This document shows, piece after piece, positions 26,435 to 36,340 of a stretch of 64,000 bases of DNA. A program made the translations under genes and the position numbers. Origin of the DNA: Nocardia brasiliensis ATCC 700358 (lineage in GTDB: Bacteria; Actinomycetota; Actinomycetes; Mycobacteriales; Mycobacteriaceae); NCBI RefSeq assembly GCF_000250675.2, contig NC_018681.1, forward strand, positions 2,666,001-2,730,000, given 5' to 3'. The notes under the pieces are model-generated. The model did not search any database, had not been told where the DNA came from, and saw nothing but the letters and a program-made list of their open reading frames with translations. How positions within the stretch are numbered: the first letter of the stretch is position 1; every line of letters starts with the position of its first letter.

Positions 26435-26689
26435 ATGACTGCATTGCCGGCGCGGGACCTCCGCAATCACACCGCGGAGGTTTTGCGGCGTGTGGAGGCT
26501 GGGGAAGAAATCGAGATTCTGAAGGACAATCGTCCGGTGGCGAAGATCATTCCGTTGCCTCGGCGGCGGCAGTGGATTCCGGCAACCGAGATCATGCAGG
26601 AGTTGATCCGGCTCGGCCCCGATACGACAGGTCTGCGTGCGGAGCTGCGGGAGACCTTGACCGAGACGACGGACGATCTGCCGTGGTGA
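26435..26689 (+). CDS. vapB: VapB-type (Phd/YefM) antitoxin
   Basis: 84 residues. The N-terminal Phd/YefM DNA-binding half (TALPARDLRNHTAEVLRRVE, then EILKDNRPVAKIIPL) is followed by a C-terminal toxin-binding tail rich in Glu/Asp ending DDLPW. ATG 26435 follows the operator directly. It overlaps the toxin start (GTGA). Confidence 0.9.
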   Translation: MTALPARDLRNHTAEVLRRVEAGEEIEILKDNRPVAKIIPLPRRRQWIPATEIMQELIRLGPDTTGLRAELRETLTETTDDLPW

Positions 26690-27078
26690 ACGTCGAGCAG
26701 GCGCTCGCCGATACTTCGATCTTCATCGGTTTGGAGGCCAAGCGCTTCGATCCGGCGCAAATCGAAGGTTATGAGCTGGGCGTCTCTGTCGTCACGCTGG
26801 GTGAACTCCGCCTCGGTGTGCTGCACGCGACCGATCCGGAATCGGCCGCTCGGCGCTTGTCGACTTACCAACTGGCCCAACGATTCGAGCCGCTCGCCGT
26901 CGATGAGAAGGTGGCCGAGCAGTGGGCCCTCCTTGTCTCGCGTCTTCGGGCAGCCGGTCGCAAAGTGCCGATCAATGACAGTTGGATTGCCGCGACGGCG
27001 ATGGCCTATGACATTCCGATCGCCACCCAAGACAACGACTACGACGCCATGCCGGACCTTCGGATCATCAAGCTCTGA
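26686..27078 (+). CDS. vapC: VapC PIN-domain ribonuclease toxin
   Basis: 130 residues. PIN acidic residues: Asp9 (LADTSIFIGLE), Glu in VTLGELRLGV, Asp in NDSWIAATAM and Asp in TQDNDYDAMP. GTG 26686 overlaps the antitoxin stop, the usual VapBC coupling. The likely activity is Mg2+-dependent cleavage of tRNA or rRNA, neutralised by VapB; the target cannot be read from sequence. All catalytic positions are intact, so it is probably functional. Confidence 0.9.
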   Translation: MNVEQALADTSIFIGLEAKRFDPAQIEGYELGVSVVTLGELRLGVLHATDPESAARRLSTYQLAQRFEPLAVDEKVAEQWALLVSRLRAAGRKVPINDSWIAATAMAYDIPIATQDNDYDAMPDLRIIKL

Positions 27079-27122
27079 CGCGTCATTCGAACCGGAGGCC
27101 CTTCATGGCGTGCTGGTGGGGG

Positions 27123-27755
27123 TCAGGGGATGAAGGGGGTGGTGGTGCGGGCGGTGCGGAGGGCGGTGGCCCACCAGAGGAGTTGGTCGACGGTGGCGGT
27201 GGTGGCGGCTTCTAGGTCGGGGTCGCGGCGGGGCCAGGAACCGTTGGGGGCGAAGCGTTGCCAGGCTTTGGTGATGGTGAGGGTGCGGCGGATGGGGACG
27301 GCGTTGAGTTCGCCGAAGATCTGGCGGAGCTGGGTGGCGGCATGCCCGCCGTCGCAGTCGGTGCCGTAGCCGACGACGGTCACCGGCTTGGCCGCCCATT
27401 CGGTGTCGAACCAGTCGATCGCGTTCTTCAGTGCGGCGGGGAAGCTGCGGTTGTATTCGGGCGTGACCACAACGAACGCGTCGGCGGCGGCGAGCCGATC
27501 GCCGAACTGCCGCACCGCGATCGGTGCCGGTTCGTCGTGGCCGGCCAGCTGGTCGGGGAGCCCGGCCGTCGCGAGGTCGAGCCGATCCACCTGCAGGTCG
27601 CGGCGGCGCAGCTGCCGGGCGAACCAGTCGGCCACGGTCGGCCCGAACCGCCCGGTGCGGGTGCTGCTCTGGATCAGCACCACCCGCAACCGGTCCGGCT
27701 CGCCCGCCACCCGGCTCGCGTTCCGCGCCGGGTCGCTCCCGCGCTGCTGTGTCAC
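27123..27755 (-). CDS. NAD(P)H-dependent FMN reductase
   Basis: 210 residues of flavodoxin-like fold. VVLIQSSTRTGRFGPTVADW is the FMN phosphate loop, VVVTPEYNRSFPAALKNAID the family signature (PEYN), and TVVGYGTDCDGGHAATQLRQ the second flavin loop. GTG 27755 overlaps the stop of the upstream hydrolase (GTGA). Probably reduces FMN, quinones or azo compounds; with the hydrolase it forms a two-gene unit divergent from the SARP regulator. Confidence 0.9.
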   Translation of the reverse strand: MTQQRGSDPARNASRVAGEPDRLRVVLIQSSTRTGRFGPTVADWFARQLRRRDLQVDRLDLATAGLPDQLAGHDEPAPIAVRQFGDRLAAADAFVVVTPEYNRSFPAALKNAIDWFDTEWAAKPVTVVGYGTDCDGGHAATQLRQIFGELNAVPIRRTLTITKAWQRFAPNGSWPRRDPDLEAATTATVDQLLWWATALRTARTTTPFIP

Positions 27756-28651
27756 AGCGTGTCCTTGACGGGCGCGTCGAGGAAGGCCGGGATCATCGGC
27801 AGCAGCAGGTCGGGCCGGTGCACCAGCGTGACGTGCGTGGTGCCGGGCAGGATGGCCAGCTGAGCGTTCGGCAGCCCGGCCGGGGTGTCGCCCATGATGC
27901 CGCCGCCGAAGAGCCGGAACATCTCGACCGCGTGCTCGGGCCGGACGATGTCGGAATCGCCGATCACGGTCAGGGTCGGCGCCTTGATCTGGCGGGCGTC
28001 GTCGGGCGCGACCTCCGGAATACCGTTCATGTCCTGCTCGCGCACCCGCTCGACCAGCTTCGGGAAGTCCTCGGGGCGCGGCGCGTTCTTCAGATAGTCC
28101 TCGTGGAACGGTGACCCGTGCAGCATCTCGGGCTTCAGGTCGGCGAGCCCTTCGAGCAGCCCGGGATGCATGCCGCCCGCGCCCAGCGACCCCGCCGCCA
28201 AGATCTGCTTGCGCACCAACCCCGGATTCTTCAGCGTGATCTCCAGTGCCACACCGGCACCCATGCTGTAGCCGAGGATGTCGGCCCGCTGGACGCCGAT
28301 CTGCTTCAGTAACGCCACGGTGTCGGCGGCCATCTGCGGGGTGCGCAGCAGCCGATCGACATCGGCGGTGCGGCCGTGCGCCTGCTGTTCCACCGCGATG
28401 ACCTGGCGGGTCTTGGACAGCTCGGGGATCAGCTGGCCGAAGTCGGTGTCGATGCCCGAGAGCGCGCCGTGCAGCAACACCAGCGGCGGCTGGTCGGTCG
28501 GGGCGCCGTGCACCTCGTAGTACATGTGCAGGCCGTTGACGTCGGCGTAGGCGCCGGGCGTGGACTTCGCGGGCTGGTCCGCGGTCGCGCAACCGGTCAG
28601 CAGCGCGGTGGCGGCGAGGGCAGCGGCGGCGAAAACGGTGGTGAGTTTCAT
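27752..28651 (-). CDS. Lipid-anchored alpha/beta hydrolase
   Basis: 299 residues. The signal MKLTTVFAAAALAATALLTG ends at lipobox Cys21, so the enzyme is predicted to be extracytoplasmic. Catalytic Ser129 is in GYSMGAG, the acid in IGDSDIV, and His in PGTTHVTLVH. Similar to peroxidase-like or epoxide-hydrolase-like esterases. ATG 28651 faces the SARP gene across 115 bp, making it the likely regulated target. Confidence 0.88.
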   Translation of the reverse strand: MKLTTVFAAAALAATALLTGCATADQPAKSTPGAYADVNGLHMYYEVHGAPTDQPPLVLLHGALSGIDTDFGQLIPELSKTRQVIAVEQQAHGRTADVDRLLRTPQMAADTVALLKQIGVQRADILGYSMGAGVALEITLKNPGLVRKQILAAGSLGAGGMHPGLLEGLADLKPEMLHGSPFHEDYLKNAPRPEDFPKLVERVREQDMNGIPEVAPDDARQIKAPTLTVIGDSDIVRPEHAVEMFRLFGGGIMGDTPAGLPNAQLAILPGTTHVTLVHRPDLLLPMIPAFLDAPVKDTL

Positions 28652-28766
28652 CGGAGGCTCATTTCTGTGGGAGTTCGTTCTGCGTTGTCACCAACTCTGC
28701 GCGGCCCACCTTCCGGTTTGTTTACGGTGCGATTCCGCCGTGCGAGGGCATGGTTAAGCTGCCCGT

Positions 28767-31700
28767 ATGCGGTTTGGTGTGCTCGGTCCGTTGACGGTCT
28801 GGACGGACGGCGGCACAGTCGTGCCGATTCCTGGAACAAAGGTGCGGGCGTTACTGGCCGACCTGCTGGTGCAGCCGGGGCAACCGGTATCGAGTGATCG
28901 CCTGATCGACGACATCTGGGCCGACGATCCGCCCGGCAATCCGGCGGGCACCCTCGCGGCGAAGGCCTCGCAACTGCGCCGGGCGCTGGAGGACGCCGAG
29001 CCCGGCGCCCGCGAGCTGGTGGTTTCGCCGCCGCCCGGTTACCGGCTCGCCGCCACCGCGGTGGACGCGTTGCGGTTTCGTGAGTTGGTGGCGACCGCGC
29101 GGGCCTCCACCGAGCTACGCGAGCGGGCGCGCATCCTCACCGAGGCGCTCGCGCTGTGGCGCGGCCCGGCGTTCACCGACTTCCGGGACGCCACGTTCGC
29201 CCAGCCCGCCATCGCGCAGTTGACCGAACAACGCCTGGTCGCGGTGGAGGAACTGGCCGAGGCGCGCTTGGCGCTCGGCGAATACCGGGACGTCGCAGGG
29301 GAACTCGCCGCGGTCGTCGCCGAATATCCACTGCGGGAACGTCTTCGCGCCGCACAGCTGAAGGCGCTCTACGGCGCGGGCCGGCAGGCTGAGGCGCTGG
29401 ACAGTTACGCGGATCTGCGCAGGCAGCTCGCCGACGAACTGGGTCTGGACCCCAGCCCGGAGCTGGTCGCGCTGCACGGTTCGATCCTGGGCCAGGACTT
29501 GGTGCTGACCGCCGCGCCGCCGGCGCCGGTGCTGCGGCGGCGCACCTCGAACATTCCCGCCCAGCGCACCGAACTCATCGGGCGGGCAAACGATCTCGCC
29601 GAGGTGCGGCGCGCGGTGGGCGAGGCCAGGCTGGTCACGCTGACCGGTCCGGGCGGTGTCGGCAAGACCCGGCTGGCTTTGGCCGCGGCCGCCGCGCTCA
29701 CCGACCGTTTCGCGCAGGGCACCTGGCTGGTCGAATTGGCGCCGCTGCAACCTACCGCCGCCGATGGGCCCTGTTTCCTCGTCGACGCGGTCGCGCAGGT
29801 GCTCGATATCCGCACCGACGACGGCGGCGATCCCGTCGAACTGGTCCGCGCCGCACTGGCCGAGCAGGAGCTGCTGCTCGTTCTCGACAACTGTGAGCAT
29901 GTCGTCGATTACGCCGCCGATCTGGCCGAACTGCTGCTCGGCGCCGCGCCGAACCTGCACATCCTGGCGACGAGTCAGGAGCAGCTGCGCCTGCCCGGCG
30001 AAGAGGTTGTCGCGGTCGAGCCGCTGACCGTACCGAATGCAGATACCGACCTGACCGCTCTCGAAAATGCCGGGGCGGTGCAGCTTTTCGTGACCCGTGC
30101 GCGGGCGAGCGACCGTAGTTTCGTGCTGGACGCGGACACCGCGGCCGCGGTCGCCACCCTCTGCCGCCGGCTCGACGGCATCCCGCTCGCCCTGGAGCTG
30201 GCGGCGACCCGGGTCCGCGCGCTCGGCGTGCACGAGATGGTGGCCCGGCTCGACGACCGCTTCCGGCTGCTGGCCACCGGTCACCGTGGGGCGCCGCCAC
30301 GCCAGCAGACGCTCACCGCGATGATCGACTGGAGCTGGGGGCTGCTGGACGAGACGGAACAGACGGTGCTGCGCCGCCTGGCCGTCCACGCGGGCGGCTG
30401 CACCCTGGAGGCGGCCGAGATCGTCTGCGCCACAGGAGGATCGCTCGCCACCCCGCCCACCGGGCCGGTAGCCGGCCACAGCGCGACCGCGAACGGCCCC
30501 GCTATCGTGCTCGATCCGTCGACGGTCGCCGATGTGGTCGGGCGACTGGTGGATCGATCGCTGGTGCAGGCCGTCGGCCGGCGGTACCGACTGCTGGAGT
30601 CGGTGGCGGCGTTCAGCACGGATCGCCTGGCCGAAGCAGGGGAGTTCGATACGGCCTTCGAGGCGCACCATCGGTACTACCTGGAACTGGCCGAGCGGGC
30701 GGCCCCCGAACTGACCGGCGCCGACCAACGCCGGTGGCTGTTGCGGCTGGACGCCGAGGTCGCGAATCTGCGAGTGGCACTGGATGGTTACCTGCGCGCG
30801 GGCGCGGCCGAGCACGCACTGCGGTTGGTGAACGCGCTCGCCTGGTACTGGTTCCTGCGCGGGCGGCTGGCCGAGGCGCGGCGCTGGTTCGAGGCCGCGC
30901 TGGCGCTGGGCGGCGCACCCGAACAGCGCGCGCCCGCACTGGCCTGGCGGGCCGGATTCGCCTTTCAGCAGGCGGAATTCACCGGCGGTGCGGCCAAGCG
31001 GGCCGAGGTGTTCGCGGTGTTCGACACCATCGACGACCCGGCGGGCCGGGCCAGGGCCGAACTGTTCCTCGCCGTGTCCGCCCTCGATTCGGGCGACCTG
31101 CCCGAGCTGGAAGGCCTGGTGCACCGGGCACTTCCGGTCTGCGAGCGGCTCGGCGACCGCTGGGGTGTGGCCACCGGGCATGTGGCGCTGGCACAGGCCG
31201 CGCACAGCCGGGCGGATCTGACGGCGCTGGCGCACCACGCGCGCTCGGCCGCGCGCCTGTTCGCCGAGATCGATGATCGCTGGGGCCGGCTCCAGGCCGC
31301 CGAATGGCTCGGTGGTCTGGCCGAATTGACCGGCGACCTGGCCGGTGCCGCCGATATCCACACCGAGGCCCTGGGTTTGGCGCAGGAGCTGGAGCTGTGG
31401 GGCCAGGTGTGCACCCATCTGTGCTGGCTCGGCTGGATCGCCATGCAGCACACCGAATTCGAGCGCGCCCGCGGCATGGGCGAGCAGGCGTTGCGCCTGG
31501 CCGCCGAGCACGGTTACGGCCCGAGCCGGGTGTTCGCCTCGATCGTGCTGGCGTTCACCGCGCGCCGGGTCGGGGAAGCCGAAGTGGCCGAACGCATGCT
31601 GCGCGAGCTGCTGGCCATGACGCCGACGGAAGGCGAGGAGACGCCGCTGTTCCTGCCCATGTTGCAGGTGGAACTCGGCTACCTGCACGAGGAACGCGGC

Positions 31701-32054
31701 GAGTTCGCCGCGGCGCTCGCCATGCACCTCGACGCTCTCGACGGCGCCCAGCGCATCGAAGCGCCCCGCGACACCGCCTTCGCCCTGGCGGGTCTCGCGG
31801 CCGCCGCCGGGGCGCTCGGCGAATTCGATACCGCGGCGCAGCTTTTCGGGGCCGCGGAGACGGTCCGCGAGGCGAACGGCATGCCACTGCTCCCGGCCGA
31901 ACGCCCGGATATCGAGCGGCCCGCCGCCGCTGTCCGCGCCGCCCTCGGCGCGGCCGCGTTCACCGACGCGCACACGGCGGGCGCGAAACTGACCGTGGCC
32001 GAGGCCCGGCAGCTGGCCGCGGCGTGCGCACCTGCGCCGGCAACCCCGAGCTGA
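28767..32054 (+). CDS. SARP/AfsR-type regulator (BTAD + STAND ATPase + TPR)
   Basis: 1095 residues. Residues 1-95 are an OmpR-like winged helix (MRFGVLGPLTVW, then SSDRLIDDIW), 100-245 a bacterial transcriptional activation domain, about 265-560 an NTPase with Walker A GPGGVGKTRLA and Walker B LLVLDNCEHV, and the rest TPR-like helical repeats. SARP regulators activate secondary metabolism or stress genes and are gated by the ATPase. ATG 28767 follows TAAGCT by 6 nt (leaderless). No biosynthetic cluster adjoins; the divergent hydrolase/reductase pair is the best target candidate. Confidence 0.9.
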   Translation: MRFGVLGPLTVWTDGGTVVPIPGTKVRALLADLLVQPGQPVSSDRLIDDIWADDPPGNPAGTLAAKASQLRRALEDAEPGARELVVSPPPGYRLAATAVDALRFRELVATARASTELRERARILTEALALWRGPAFTDFRDATFAQPAIAQLTEQRLVAVEELAEARLALGEYRDVAGELAAVVAEYPLRERLRAAQLKALYGAGRQAEALDSYADLRRQLADELGLDPSPELVALHGSILGQDLVLTAAPPAPVLRRRTSNIPAQRTELIGRANDLAEVRRAVGEARLVTLTGPGGVGKTRLALAAAAALTDRFAQGTWLVELAPLQPTAADGPCFLVDAVAQVLDIRTDDGGDPVELVRAALAEQELLLVLDNCEHVVDYAADLAELLLGAAPNLHILATSQEQLRLPGEEVVAVEPLTVPNADTDLTALENAGAVQLFVTRARASDRSFVLDADTAAAVATLCRRLDGIPLALELAATRVRALGVHEMVARLDDRFRLLATGHRGAPPRQQTLTAMIDWSWGLLDETEQTVLRRLAVHAGGCTLEAAEIVCATGGSLATPPTGPVAGHSATANGPAIVLDPSTVADVVGRLVDRSLVQAVGRRYRLLESVAAFSTDRLAEAGEFDTAFEAHHRYYLELAERAAPELTGADQRRWLLRLDAEVANLRVALDGYLRAGAAEHALRLVNALAWYWFLRGRLAEARRWFEAALALGGAPEQRAPALAWRAGFAFQQAEFTGGAAKRAEVFAVFDTIDDPAGRARAELFLAVSALDSGDLPELEGLVHRALPVCERLGDRWGVATGHVALAQAAHSRADLTALAHHARSAARLFAEIDDRWGRLQAAEWLGGLAELTGDLAGAADIHTEALGLAQELELWGQVCTHLCWLGWIAMQHTEFERARGMGEQALRLAAEHGYGPSRVFASIVLAFTARRVGEAEVAERMLRELLAMTPTEGEETPLFLPMLQVELGYLHEERGEFAAALAMHLDALDGAQRIEAPRDTAFALAGLAAAAGALGEFDTAAQLFGAAETVREANGMPLLPAERPDIERPAAAVRAALGAAAFTDAHTAGAKLTVAEARQLAAACAPAPATPS

Positions 32055-32068
32055 GCGGCACACGCAGG

Positions 32069-32110
32069 GGCGGACCCGGTCCCCCTCATCGATGGGTAAC
32101 CGGGTCCGCC
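32069..32110 (+). terminator. Terminator after the SARP gene
   Basis: 12-bp perfect arms GGCGGACCCGGT / ACCGGGTCCGCC with an 18-nt loop, 15 bp after the stop. Confidence 0.75.
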
Positions 32111-32165
32111 CTCAGCGGGTTACCCCGCAGCGATCGTGCCGAAAACCTCGGCTCCTGGTCGCGAA

Positions 32166-32200
32166 GGACCCGGCCCGCCCCTCGTCAGTCGGCCGGGTCC
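32166..32200 (-). terminator. Terminator after acs
   Basis: GGACCCGGCC / GGCCGGGTCC (10 bp) extended by GCGA/TCGC, 15 bp past the acs stop in the leftward direction. Confidence 0.7.
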
Positions 32201-32214
32201 GTCGCGGTGCGGGT

Positions 32215-34152
32215 TCACCCGCGGGCGATGGCCTCGAAGACCTTGGGGTCGACCAGGGTCGAGGTGTCGCCGAGTTCGCGGCCTTCGGCCACGTCACGCA
32301 GCAGCCGGCGCATGATCTTGCCGCTGCGGGTCTTCGGGAGTTCCGGCACGAGATGGATCTCGCGGGGCCGGGCGATCGGGCTGATCTCGTGCGAGACCGC
32401 CGCTTTCAGATCTGTGACAAGGGTCTCGCCCGTGTTCGCCGCGCCCGCGGCGAGAATGACGAAGGCGACGATGGCCTGTCCGGTGGTCTCGTCACTGGCC
32501 CCGACCACCGCGGCCTCGGCGACCCCGGCATGACCGACCAGCGCCGATTCCACTTCCGCGGTGGAGATCCGGTGCCCGGACACGTTCATCACGTCGTCCA
32601 CCCGGCCGAGCACCCAGAGATCGCCGTCGGCGTCGAGCTTCGCGCCGTCACCGGCGAAATACCAACCGGCGGCGGCGAATCGGGCCCAGTAGGTGTCGCG
32701 GAACCGGTCCATGTCGCCCCAGATGCCGCGCAGCATCGACGGCCACGGCTGGTCGAGCACAAGCAATCCGGCTGCGCCGCGGCCGAGTTCGACGCTGTCG
32801 TCGTCGACCACCTTGGCCGAGATGCCGGGCAGCGGTGTCATCGCCGCGCCGGGCTTGGCGGCGGTGACCCCGGGCAGCGGCGAGATCATGATCGAGCCGG
32901 TCTCGGTCTGCCACCAGGTGTCCACGATCGGCGTGCGATCGCCGCCGATGACCTCGCGGTACCAGCGCCACGCTTCCGGGTTGATCGGCTCGCCGACGCT
33001 GCCGAGCAACCGCAGCGAGGACAGGTCGTGCGCGTCGGGGATCTCGCGACCCCATTTCATGAAGGTGCGGACCAGTGTCGGTGCCGTGTAATAGATGCTG
33101 ACGCCGTACTTTTCGATGATCCGGAAATGCCGGTGCTCGTCGGGTGAGTTCGGCGTGCCCTCGTAGACCACTTGGGTGGCGCGGTTGGCCAGTGGTCCGT
33201 AGACGATGTAGCTGTGGCCGGTGACCCAGCCGATGTCGGCGGTGCACCAGTAGACGTCTTGTCCGGCTTTGTGATCGAAGACGTTGTGGTGGGTGTAGGC
33301 GGTCTGGGTGAGGTAGCCGCCGCTGGTGTGCAGGATGCCCTTGGGTTTTCCGGTGGTGCCGGAGGTGTAGAGGATGAACAGCGGGTGCTCGGCGTCGAAG
33401 GCCTGCGCCTCGTGCTCCGGCGAGGCATCGGTGACGGTGTCGTGCCACCACAGGTCGCGGCCGTCGGTCCAGGGCACCTCGATTCCGGTGCGCCGCACCA
33501 CCAATACGTGTTCGACGGTGGACGGCGCACCGCCGAGCGCCTCGTCTACGGCCGCCTTCAGCGGCGCCGCCGTCCCACGCCGCCACTGCCCGTCGGTGGT
33601 GACGACCAACCGGGCTTCGGCGTCGTCGACTCGTTGGCGCAGGGCGGTGGGGGAGAACCCTGCGAACACCACCGAGTGGGTGAGGCCGAGCCGGGCACAG
33701 GCCAGCATCGAGACGATGGCCTCGGGCACCATCGGCATATAGATGGCGACCCGATCACCCGCCCGCAGACCCAGCTCGGTGAAATAATTGGCGGCCCTGC
33801 ACACTTCGTCGCGCAGTTCCCCGTAGGTGATATCGCGGGAGTCGCCGGGCTCGCCCTCCCAGTGGATGGCGACCTGGTCGCCGTACCCCGCGAGCACGTG
33901 CCGGTCGACGCAGTTGTAGGCGACGTTCAGCTTGCCGCCGACGAACCACTTGGCGACCGGCGCGTCACTCCAGTCCAGCACCTGCGACCACGGTTGCGCC
34001 CAGTCGAGCTTGCGCGCCTGCTCGGCCCAGAACCCCTGCCGATCCTCGGCGGCCCAGCTGTACAGGGATGCATCGGCATTCGCCAGGGCGGCGAACTCGG
34101 TGCCGGGCGGGTAGCCGGTGGTGTCGCGGGAATCAGTGGTGGCGCTGGACAA
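32215..34152 (-). CDS. acs: Acetyl-CoA synthetase
   Basis: 645-residue AMP-forming synthetase turning acetate, CoA and ATP into acetyl-CoA. The P-loop is YTSGTTGKPKG near residue 262; the A8 hinge GRVDDVMNVSGHRIST is complete. The acetylation-controlled Lys lies in PKTRSGKIMRR near residue 616. The start is TTG 34152 behind AGGAG. It lies 52 bp downstream of the symporter pair, forming an acetate uptake and activation operon. Confidence 0.95.
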   Translation of the reverse strand: MSSATTDSRDTTGYPPGTEFAALANADASLYSWAAEDRQGFWAEQARKLDWAQPWSQVLDWSDAPVAKWFVGGKLNVAYNCVDRHVLAGYGDQVAIHWEGEPGDSRDITYGELRDEVCRAANYFTELGLRAGDRVAIYMPMVPEAIVSMLACARLGLTHSVVFAGFSPTALRQRVDDAEARLVVTTDGQWRRGTAAPLKAAVDEALGGAPSTVEHVLVVRRTGIEVPWTDGRDLWWHDTVTDASPEHEAQAFDAEHPLFILYTSGTTGKPKGILHTSGGYLTQTAYTHHNVFDHKAGQDVYWCTADIGWVTGHSYIVYGPLANRATQVVYEGTPNSPDEHRHFRIIEKYGVSIYYTAPTLVRTFMKWGREIPDAHDLSSLRLLGSVGEPINPEAWRWYREVIGGDRTPIVDTWWQTETGSIMISPLPGVTAAKPGAAMTPLPGISAKVVDDDSVELGRGAAGLLVLDQPWPSMLRGIWGDMDRFRDTYWARFAAAGWYFAGDGAKLDADGDLWVLGRVDDVMNVSGHRISTAEVESALVGHAGVAEAAVVGASDETTGQAIVAFVILAAGAANTGETLVTDLKAAVSHEISPIARPREIHLVPELPKTRSGKIMRRLLRDVAEGRELGDTSTLVDPKVFEAIARG

Positions 34153-34204
34153 CGCGATATCTCCTAACGGGAAAGCACGGGGGACAACGAGGATCGAGCA
34201 GCGA

Positions 34205-35842
34205 TCAGTGCGCGACCGCCTTCTCCGCGCCGACCCCGGTCAGCGAGCGGACCTCCATCTCCGCCGCCTTGGCCGGGTCCTCGTCGGGCTTGCCGATCAG
34301 GGTGCCGACGATGCCGAGCACGAAAGCCAAAGGAATGGAGACGATTCCGGGGTTGGACAGCGGGAACCAGTCGAAATCGGAGCCGGGCAGCATCGCGGTC
34401 TTGTTGCCGGACACGGCGGGGGAGAAGACGATCAGCACGATGGTCGAGATCAGGCCGCCGTACATGCTGAACAGCGCGCCGGTGGTGTTGAACCGCCGCC
34501 AGAACAGCGAGTACAGGATGGTCGGCAGGTTCGCCGCGGCCGCCACCGCGAACGCCAGCGCCACCAGGAAGGCGATGTTCTGCCCGTTCGCCAGGATGCC
34601 GAGACCGATCGCGATCACGCCGATCACCACCGCGGTGATCCGGGATACCTTGACCTGCTTGACATCGTCGACCTTGCCGCGCTTGACGACGCCGGCGTAG
34701 ATGTCGTGCGCGAACGAAGTGGCCGCCGTGATGGTGAGGCCCGCGACCACCGCGAGGATGGTGGCGAACGCGACCGCGGAGATGATGCCGAGCAGGATCA
34801 CGCCGCCGAGTTCGAACGCGAGCAGCGGGGCCGCCGAGTTCTGTCCGCCCGCGGCGGCCAGGATCCGGTCCGGGCCGACGATGGCGGCGGCGCCGTAGCC
34901 GAGCACCAGGGTGAACAGGTAGAACGCGCCGATCAGCCCGATCGCCCACACGACTGATCGGCGCGCCTCCTTCGCGGTCGGCACGGTGTAGAAGCGCATC
35001 AGCACGTGCGGCAGACCCGCGGTACCGAGCACCAGCGCCAAACCGAGAGACAGGAAGTTCAGTTTCGAGGTGGCGCTGCCGCCGTACTGCGCGCCGGGTG
35101 CGAGCACGTCCCGGGCGGCCACGGCCTTGTTCGTCGAATCGGCGACGTGCTCCTGCGCCGAGCCGAGGATGTCGGACAGGTTGAAGCCGAACTTGGCGAA
35201 CACCATGATCGTCATCAGCGCGGCGCCGGTGATCAGCAGCACGGCCTTGATGATCTGCACCCATGTGGTGCCCTTCATGCCGCCGACCAGCACGTACACG
35301 ATCATCAGCACGCCGACCACGGCGATCACGACCGCTTGCCCGGTCTTGTCGGAGATGTCGAGCAGCAGCGCGACCAGACCGCCGGCGCCGGCCATCTGGG
35401 CCAGCAGATAGAACAGCGACACCGCCAGTGTGGTCAACGCCGCGGCGGTGCGCACCGGACCCTGCTTCAACCGGAAGCTGAGTACGTCGGCCATGGTGAA
35501 TTTGCCGGTGTTCCGCAGCATTTCGGCGACCAGCAGCAGCGCGACCAGCCAGGCGACCAGGAACCCGATGGAGTACAGGAAGCCGTCGTAGCCGTACACC
35601 GCGATCGCGCCGGCGATGCCGAGAAAGCTTGCGGCGGAAAGATAGTCACCGGCGATGGCGATGCCGTTCTGCGGGCCGGAGAAGCCGCGGCCGCCGGTGA
35701 AGAAGTCGGCGGCGGTGGCATTGCTGCGGCTGGCGCGGATCACCACGACCATGGTGATCGCGACGAACACGCCGAAGATGGCGATGTTCGCCACGGGCTC
35801 GCCGACGGTGGCCGCGGCGGCGTAGGTGTCGAGATGATTCAC
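34205..35842 (-). CDS. actP: Cation/acetate symporter (SSS family)
   Basis: 545 residues, about 13 TM helices of the sodium:solute symporter family. Conserved GDYLSAASFLGIAGAIAVYG and GTAGLPHVLMRFYTVPTAKE match ActP/MctC transporters of acetate, pyruvate or propionate. ATG 35842 overlaps the stop of the DUF485 gene (ATGA). With acs downstream the likely cargo is acetate. Confidence 0.92.
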   Translation of the reverse strand: MNHLDTYAAAATVGEPVANIAIFGVFVAITMVVVIRASRSNATAADFFTGGRGFSGPQNGIAIAGDYLSAASFLGIAGAIAVYGYDGFLYSIGFLVAWLVALLLVAEMLRNTGKFTMADVLSFRLKQGPVRTAAALTTLAVSLFYLLAQMAGAGGLVALLLDISDKTGQAVVIAVVGVLMIVYVLVGGMKGTTWVQIIKAVLLITGAALMTIMVFAKFGFNLSDILGSAQEHVADSTNKAVAARDVLAPGAQYGGSATSKLNFLSLGLALVLGTAGLPHVLMRFYTVPTAKEARRSVVWAIGLIGAFYLFTLVLGYGAAAIVGPDRILAAAGGQNSAAPLLAFELGGVILLGIISAVAFATILAVVAGLTITAATSFAHDIYAGVVKRGKVDDVKQVKVSRITAVVIGVIAIGLGILANGQNIAFLVALAFAVAAAANLPTILYSLFWRRFNTTGALFSMYGGLISTIVLIVFSPAVSGNKTAMLPGSDFDWFPLSNPGIVSIPLAFVLGIVGTLIGKPDEDPAKAAEMEVRSLTGVGAEKAVAH

Positions 35843-36195
35843 GCCCGGTCCCCTTCGAGGTGGTTACGGATGGCCGCCGCGCGCGGATCCAGTTCCCGGT
35901 TGGCGAACCGGACGTACAGCGCGGTGATGACGAAGGTGGACACGAACTGCCCGAGCCCGAGCAGCAATCCGACGTTGATGTTGCCGAAGAGCTTGTGCGC
36001 CATGAAGTCGTGCGCGTACGCGCCGAGCAACACGTAGCTGAGGTACCACAGCAGGAACAGTGCGGTCATCGGAAACACGAAGCGGCGTAAGCGCATTCGT
36101 AGCTCTTGGAACTGCGGGCTGGCCTGCACTGCGATGAACTCGGCTGCACTCGGGGTGCGCCGGGCGGCGTCGCCGTCGAGTTCGGTACTGGTCAT
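35839..36195 (-). CDS. DUF485 membrane partner of the acetate symporter
   Basis: 118 residues; two TM helices at about 47-67 and 80-102 (PMTALFLLWYLSYVLLGAYA, NVGLLLGLGQFVSTFVITAL). DUF485 (YjcH-like) proteins almost always precede ActP and are presumed accessory subunits. ATG 36195 follows AGGA; an upstream start at 36216 is less likely. Coupled to actP by a 4-bp overlap. Confidence 0.88.
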   Translation of the reverse strand: MTSTELDGDAARRTPSAAEFIAVQASPQFQELRMRLRRFVFPMTALFLLWYLSYVLLGAYAHDFMAHKLFGNINVGLLLGLGQFVSTFVITALYVRFANRELDPRAAAIRNHLEGDRA

Positions 36196-36340
36196 GATGG
36201 TCCTAGCGTGTGACATGGCTTACTTGCTCTGCACCGTAGCCAGGCCCGTGTGAAGAAATGGTGATGTGGTGTGGGTCACTCCGGGAAGGTGGCCGATTGT
36301 GCGGTGAGCGGTCGCTGTGCCGCGACGAGCGGTCGGCGGT

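Noticed and set aside
29115..32063. 982-codon frame antisense to the SARP gene
   Set aside because: Shadow of a high-GC gene; no domain and wrong codon-position GC.
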